Assembly: GCA_019693395.1 (NCBI GenBank)
Contig: JAAMXP010000153.1
Coordinates: 1-10,683, forward strand
DNA: 10,683 nucleotides
Source: Ettlia oleoabundans
Taxonomy: Eukaryota > Chlorophyta > Chlorophyceae > Chlamydomonadales
Direction of reading: 5' to 3'
Shown piece after piece: positions 8,746 to 10,683 of this stretch. Each line of letters starts with the position of its first letter. Position 1 is the first letter of the stretch. The translations under genes were made by a program, and so were the position numbers. Below the pieces are notes generated by a model. That model was not told the origin of the DNA. It ran no database searches and saw only the letters and a list, made by a program, of their open reading frames with translations.

Positions 8746-10683
8746 ATGGGGGGGCCCGGTCCCGGCCGCCGACGGCTCAGGACGCGGCGGAAGGATACCA
8801 GCATTGCAGACGCGTTAGCCGGCTTCGCTGCAGGAGTGGTTTTTGGCATTGCCATCATCTTGTGCCAGCAGTTTCTCGGGTAAGTGCTTGCATATCAATA
8901 TATCGACCAATAACTTGCCATGGTTTGTCATGGAATGGCAGCGGGCAAATCTTTCATGGGTGCTTTTATGCTCCACCGCAGGCAGGTGCCAGCCATTGGG
9001 AGCTCGCCACCTGGCACTCTCTCGGCACAAAATGGTACTGCTGCGGCAGTCAGTACACGAGCCTCATCAACAGGCACAGTGGCAGCAGGCGGCGGCACAT
9101 CTACCGCCTCAAGAGCTCGCTCCGCCACTCGGCCCGTTAACCTCACAGCTGCCAATCACTTCCCCGGGGCTGTGAGAGCGGCAGCAGTGGGCGCTGCAGA
9201 TGAAATAGACAGGCTCTTGACTGTGGGCAGCCTGCAACATCTCTTCCTGAGCTATGGCAACTCCGCCTACTTTGGTTTTGCGCACAACTGGGCCATCAGC
9301 GTGCAGCAGATTGGCGCACCCTACGTGATTGCAGGTGAGAGCTGCCGGCGCCTGTCTCAAGGCAGAAACGCCAGTGTTATTGCTTGCCTGAAGCCTGCAT
9401 ATGCAACATGGGCACCTGTTGGAATCGAAGTATACACAAAGCTGTTCATCTGATTGGTGATTCCCTTCTGGATGCAGCCTTTGACGATGCCATGCTAGAT
9501 CTCTGCGACACCCACAGCCTGCCCTGCGTGCGCGCACAACTCGTTACGCCTCAAGACTTCCGAGGCGACTTTGCAGCTTTCAGAGCGATGGGGGCAGTCA
9601 AGGTTGGTAGCCAAGTGCCTTTCTACCTTGTCTTTTTCCTTCAATCTGCAACTAGCCCCGCCTTTGTAATGCATGTTGCATGTCTTAGACGTAGAGGGCT
9701 GGCTGCCTTGAGCCTTGACCACCCCCCACCCCCACCCCCTCCCACACGCACGCACGCACGCATTTTGATGTAAGAGTATCCAACCTCCCCTGCAGGTCCG
9801 ACTTGTGCTTGAGATTTTGGAGCGCCACCCGCAGCTGCCACTGCTGGTGGTCAGCGACAGCGACATCGTCTGGCAGCGACAGCCTTGGACATACTTTGAG
9901 CACCGCCCCACAGCAGACTTCTTTGTCTCAACAGATTGCCTCAGCCACCGAGTGAGTATGCCATGAGCTTCACCCGTCGTTAGATGGTGTCGTTACACAA
10001 GCTGATTGTCCCTGCTAGTTCATGCCTGCCAGCTGCCTATTATGACGTTTCTTTCTGTAGATGGAAGAGGAGTGGAAGCCACGGCATGAAAAGCCCCTCT
10101 GTGGACATGTGCCAGGCAACTCAGGGTAAGAAGGCCTCACCTCCAACAGTCTTAACACTACATATTGTACAGAAGCGCAGCCGCATGTGTCAGTTTGACG
10201 AGGCTGCGACATGGGCTGCATTACATCTCCCAGGACCGTTGCATTCTGTCCCCCTTCCCGCAACTGGATGGCATATGTGTGATACACCCCACATATCTGC
10301 AGTGTTGCATTCAACACGGGCCTGTTTGCCGCACGACGCCGCCCCGCCACTCTCAACTTCTTACGAGCATGGTTTGAGATGCTGACCGACCCTGAGAAAC
10401 AGCGCCATTCAGACCCCGAGCACCGCGGCATAGATGATCAGCTGGCACTGAACTTGCTGTTCGACCCGGGCGTGGTCTCGGCAGTGAGCGCGGGTGAGCA
10501 GCCGCTGTTTGTATGACAGTGATTGCCTTCCACTGCGCAATGCCTGGCTGCTGCTGCGCTGCAGCGGAAAGCACTGCCAGTTTTGCCAAAATTGAGCAGG
10601 GGCAGCGCTGGCTTTTCTGTCAGCACCAGTTGCCTGGGGCATAGTTGTTTGTACCTGTGCACCCCCCCACCCCACCCCCCCCA
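8746..10683 (+). CDS. Second XEG113-like GT77 arabinosyltransferase, 5' part (truncated by window edge)
   Basis: Paralogue of the minus-strand gene, same predicted role: type II Golgi enzyme adding arabinose to hydroxyproline-rich glycoproteins. Visible exons: 8746-8879, 8982-9334, 9478-9602, 9796-9951, 10061-10125, 10303-10493; the last intron runs off the window. This gives about 341 aa, roughly half a full protein. The ATG at 8746 has an in-frame TAG at 8710-8712. Residues 1-17 are strongly basic, about 20-39 form a membrane anchor, and 46-125 are a Ser/Thr/Ala/Gly-rich stem. The catalytic domain shows LFLSYGN, FDDAMLDLCDTH, VVSDSDIVW (D225/D227), FNTGLFAAR and DDQLALN. Exons 3 and 4 have exactly the paralogue's lengths (125 and 156 nt), and exon 2 differs by one codon (353 versus 350). 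The exon 6 donor at 10494 was preferred over 10484 because it keeps the paralogue's phase. The second half, with LWCWCD and WCC motifs, is not in the window, so intactness cannot be judged. Confidence 0.82.
9473..9532 (+). repeat. 60-nt tract identical to 3750-3809, inverted paralogous copy B
   Basis: Counterpart of the tract in the minus-strand glycosyltransferase. Identity starts five bases inside the intron acceptor and ends within an Arg codon (CGC here, CGT in the other copy), after which 14 of the next 36 bases differ by my hand count. Confidence 0.85.
9719..9762 (+). repeat. C-rich run and short ACGC microsatellite in intron 3 of the second glycosyltransferase
   Basis: A run of cytosines interrupted by A or T is followed by about four ACGC units, all inside the intron 9603-9795. 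It is simple-sequence DNA with no evident function and no counterpart in the paralogue's intron 3 (3505-3679). Confidence 0.8.

Noticed and set aside
9719..9762. Direct-repeat run considered as CRISPR-like or telomeric
   Set aside because: Units are 4 bp with no spacers, and the repeat does not match a plant-type telomere. It is an intronic microsatellite.
10484..10493. Alternative donor at 10484 for exon 6 of the second glycosyltransferase
   Set aside because: It would leave phase 0, whereas the paralogue's matching intron is phase 1. The donor at 10494 keeps that phase.

Overview
The window looks like nuclear DNA of a green alga (Chlorophyta). It is moderately GC-rich. All three genes are split into short exons by introns of about 80-270 bp with GT...AG borders (one GC...AG). 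The protein families are plant/algal: an XEG113-like GT77 glycosyltransferase and a plastid-type bile acid:sodium symporter (BASS) carrier. I cannot name the genus. There is no rRNA, tRNA, CRISPR, insertion sequence or phage gene that I can see.

Layout: (1) 70-4658, minus strand, a complete 12-exon XEG113-like arabinosyltransferase gene (724 aa as modelled). (2) 4659-4956, a short divergent spacer. (3) 4957-7908, plus strand, a complete 10-exon BASS-family transporter gene with a chloroplast-targeting-like N-terminus (421 aa as modelled). (4) 7909-8745, an intergenic stretch with no convincing gene. (5) 8746 to the right edge, plus strand, a second, paralogous XEG113-like gene, of which six exons (about 341 aa) are inside the window. 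Both window edges are G- or C-homopolymer-rich, and one undetermined base lies at 451 in an intron.

The exon models were built by hand. They rest on open reading frames, consensus splice sites, unbroken reading phase across every junction, family motifs, and agreement between the two glycosyltransferase paralogues in exon length and intron phase. The two paralogues lie in inverted orientation on either side of the carrier. They are Golgi type II membrane enzymes by architecture (short basic N-tail, one membrane anchor, luminal catalytic domain with a DSD motif), expected to add arabinose to hydroxyproline-rich wall or extracellular glycoproteins. The BASS protein is expected in the plastid envelope. 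No direct pathway link between wall glycosylation and plastid organic-anion import is evident; the linkage may be simple adjacency.

The most interesting signals are evolutionary: patchwork identity between the two glycosyltransferase copies (a perfect 60-nt tract next to strongly diverged stretches, with introns that do not align), one intron sitting 17 nt apart in the two copies, and a GC-AG intron in the carrier gene. I found no clearly novel biological system.
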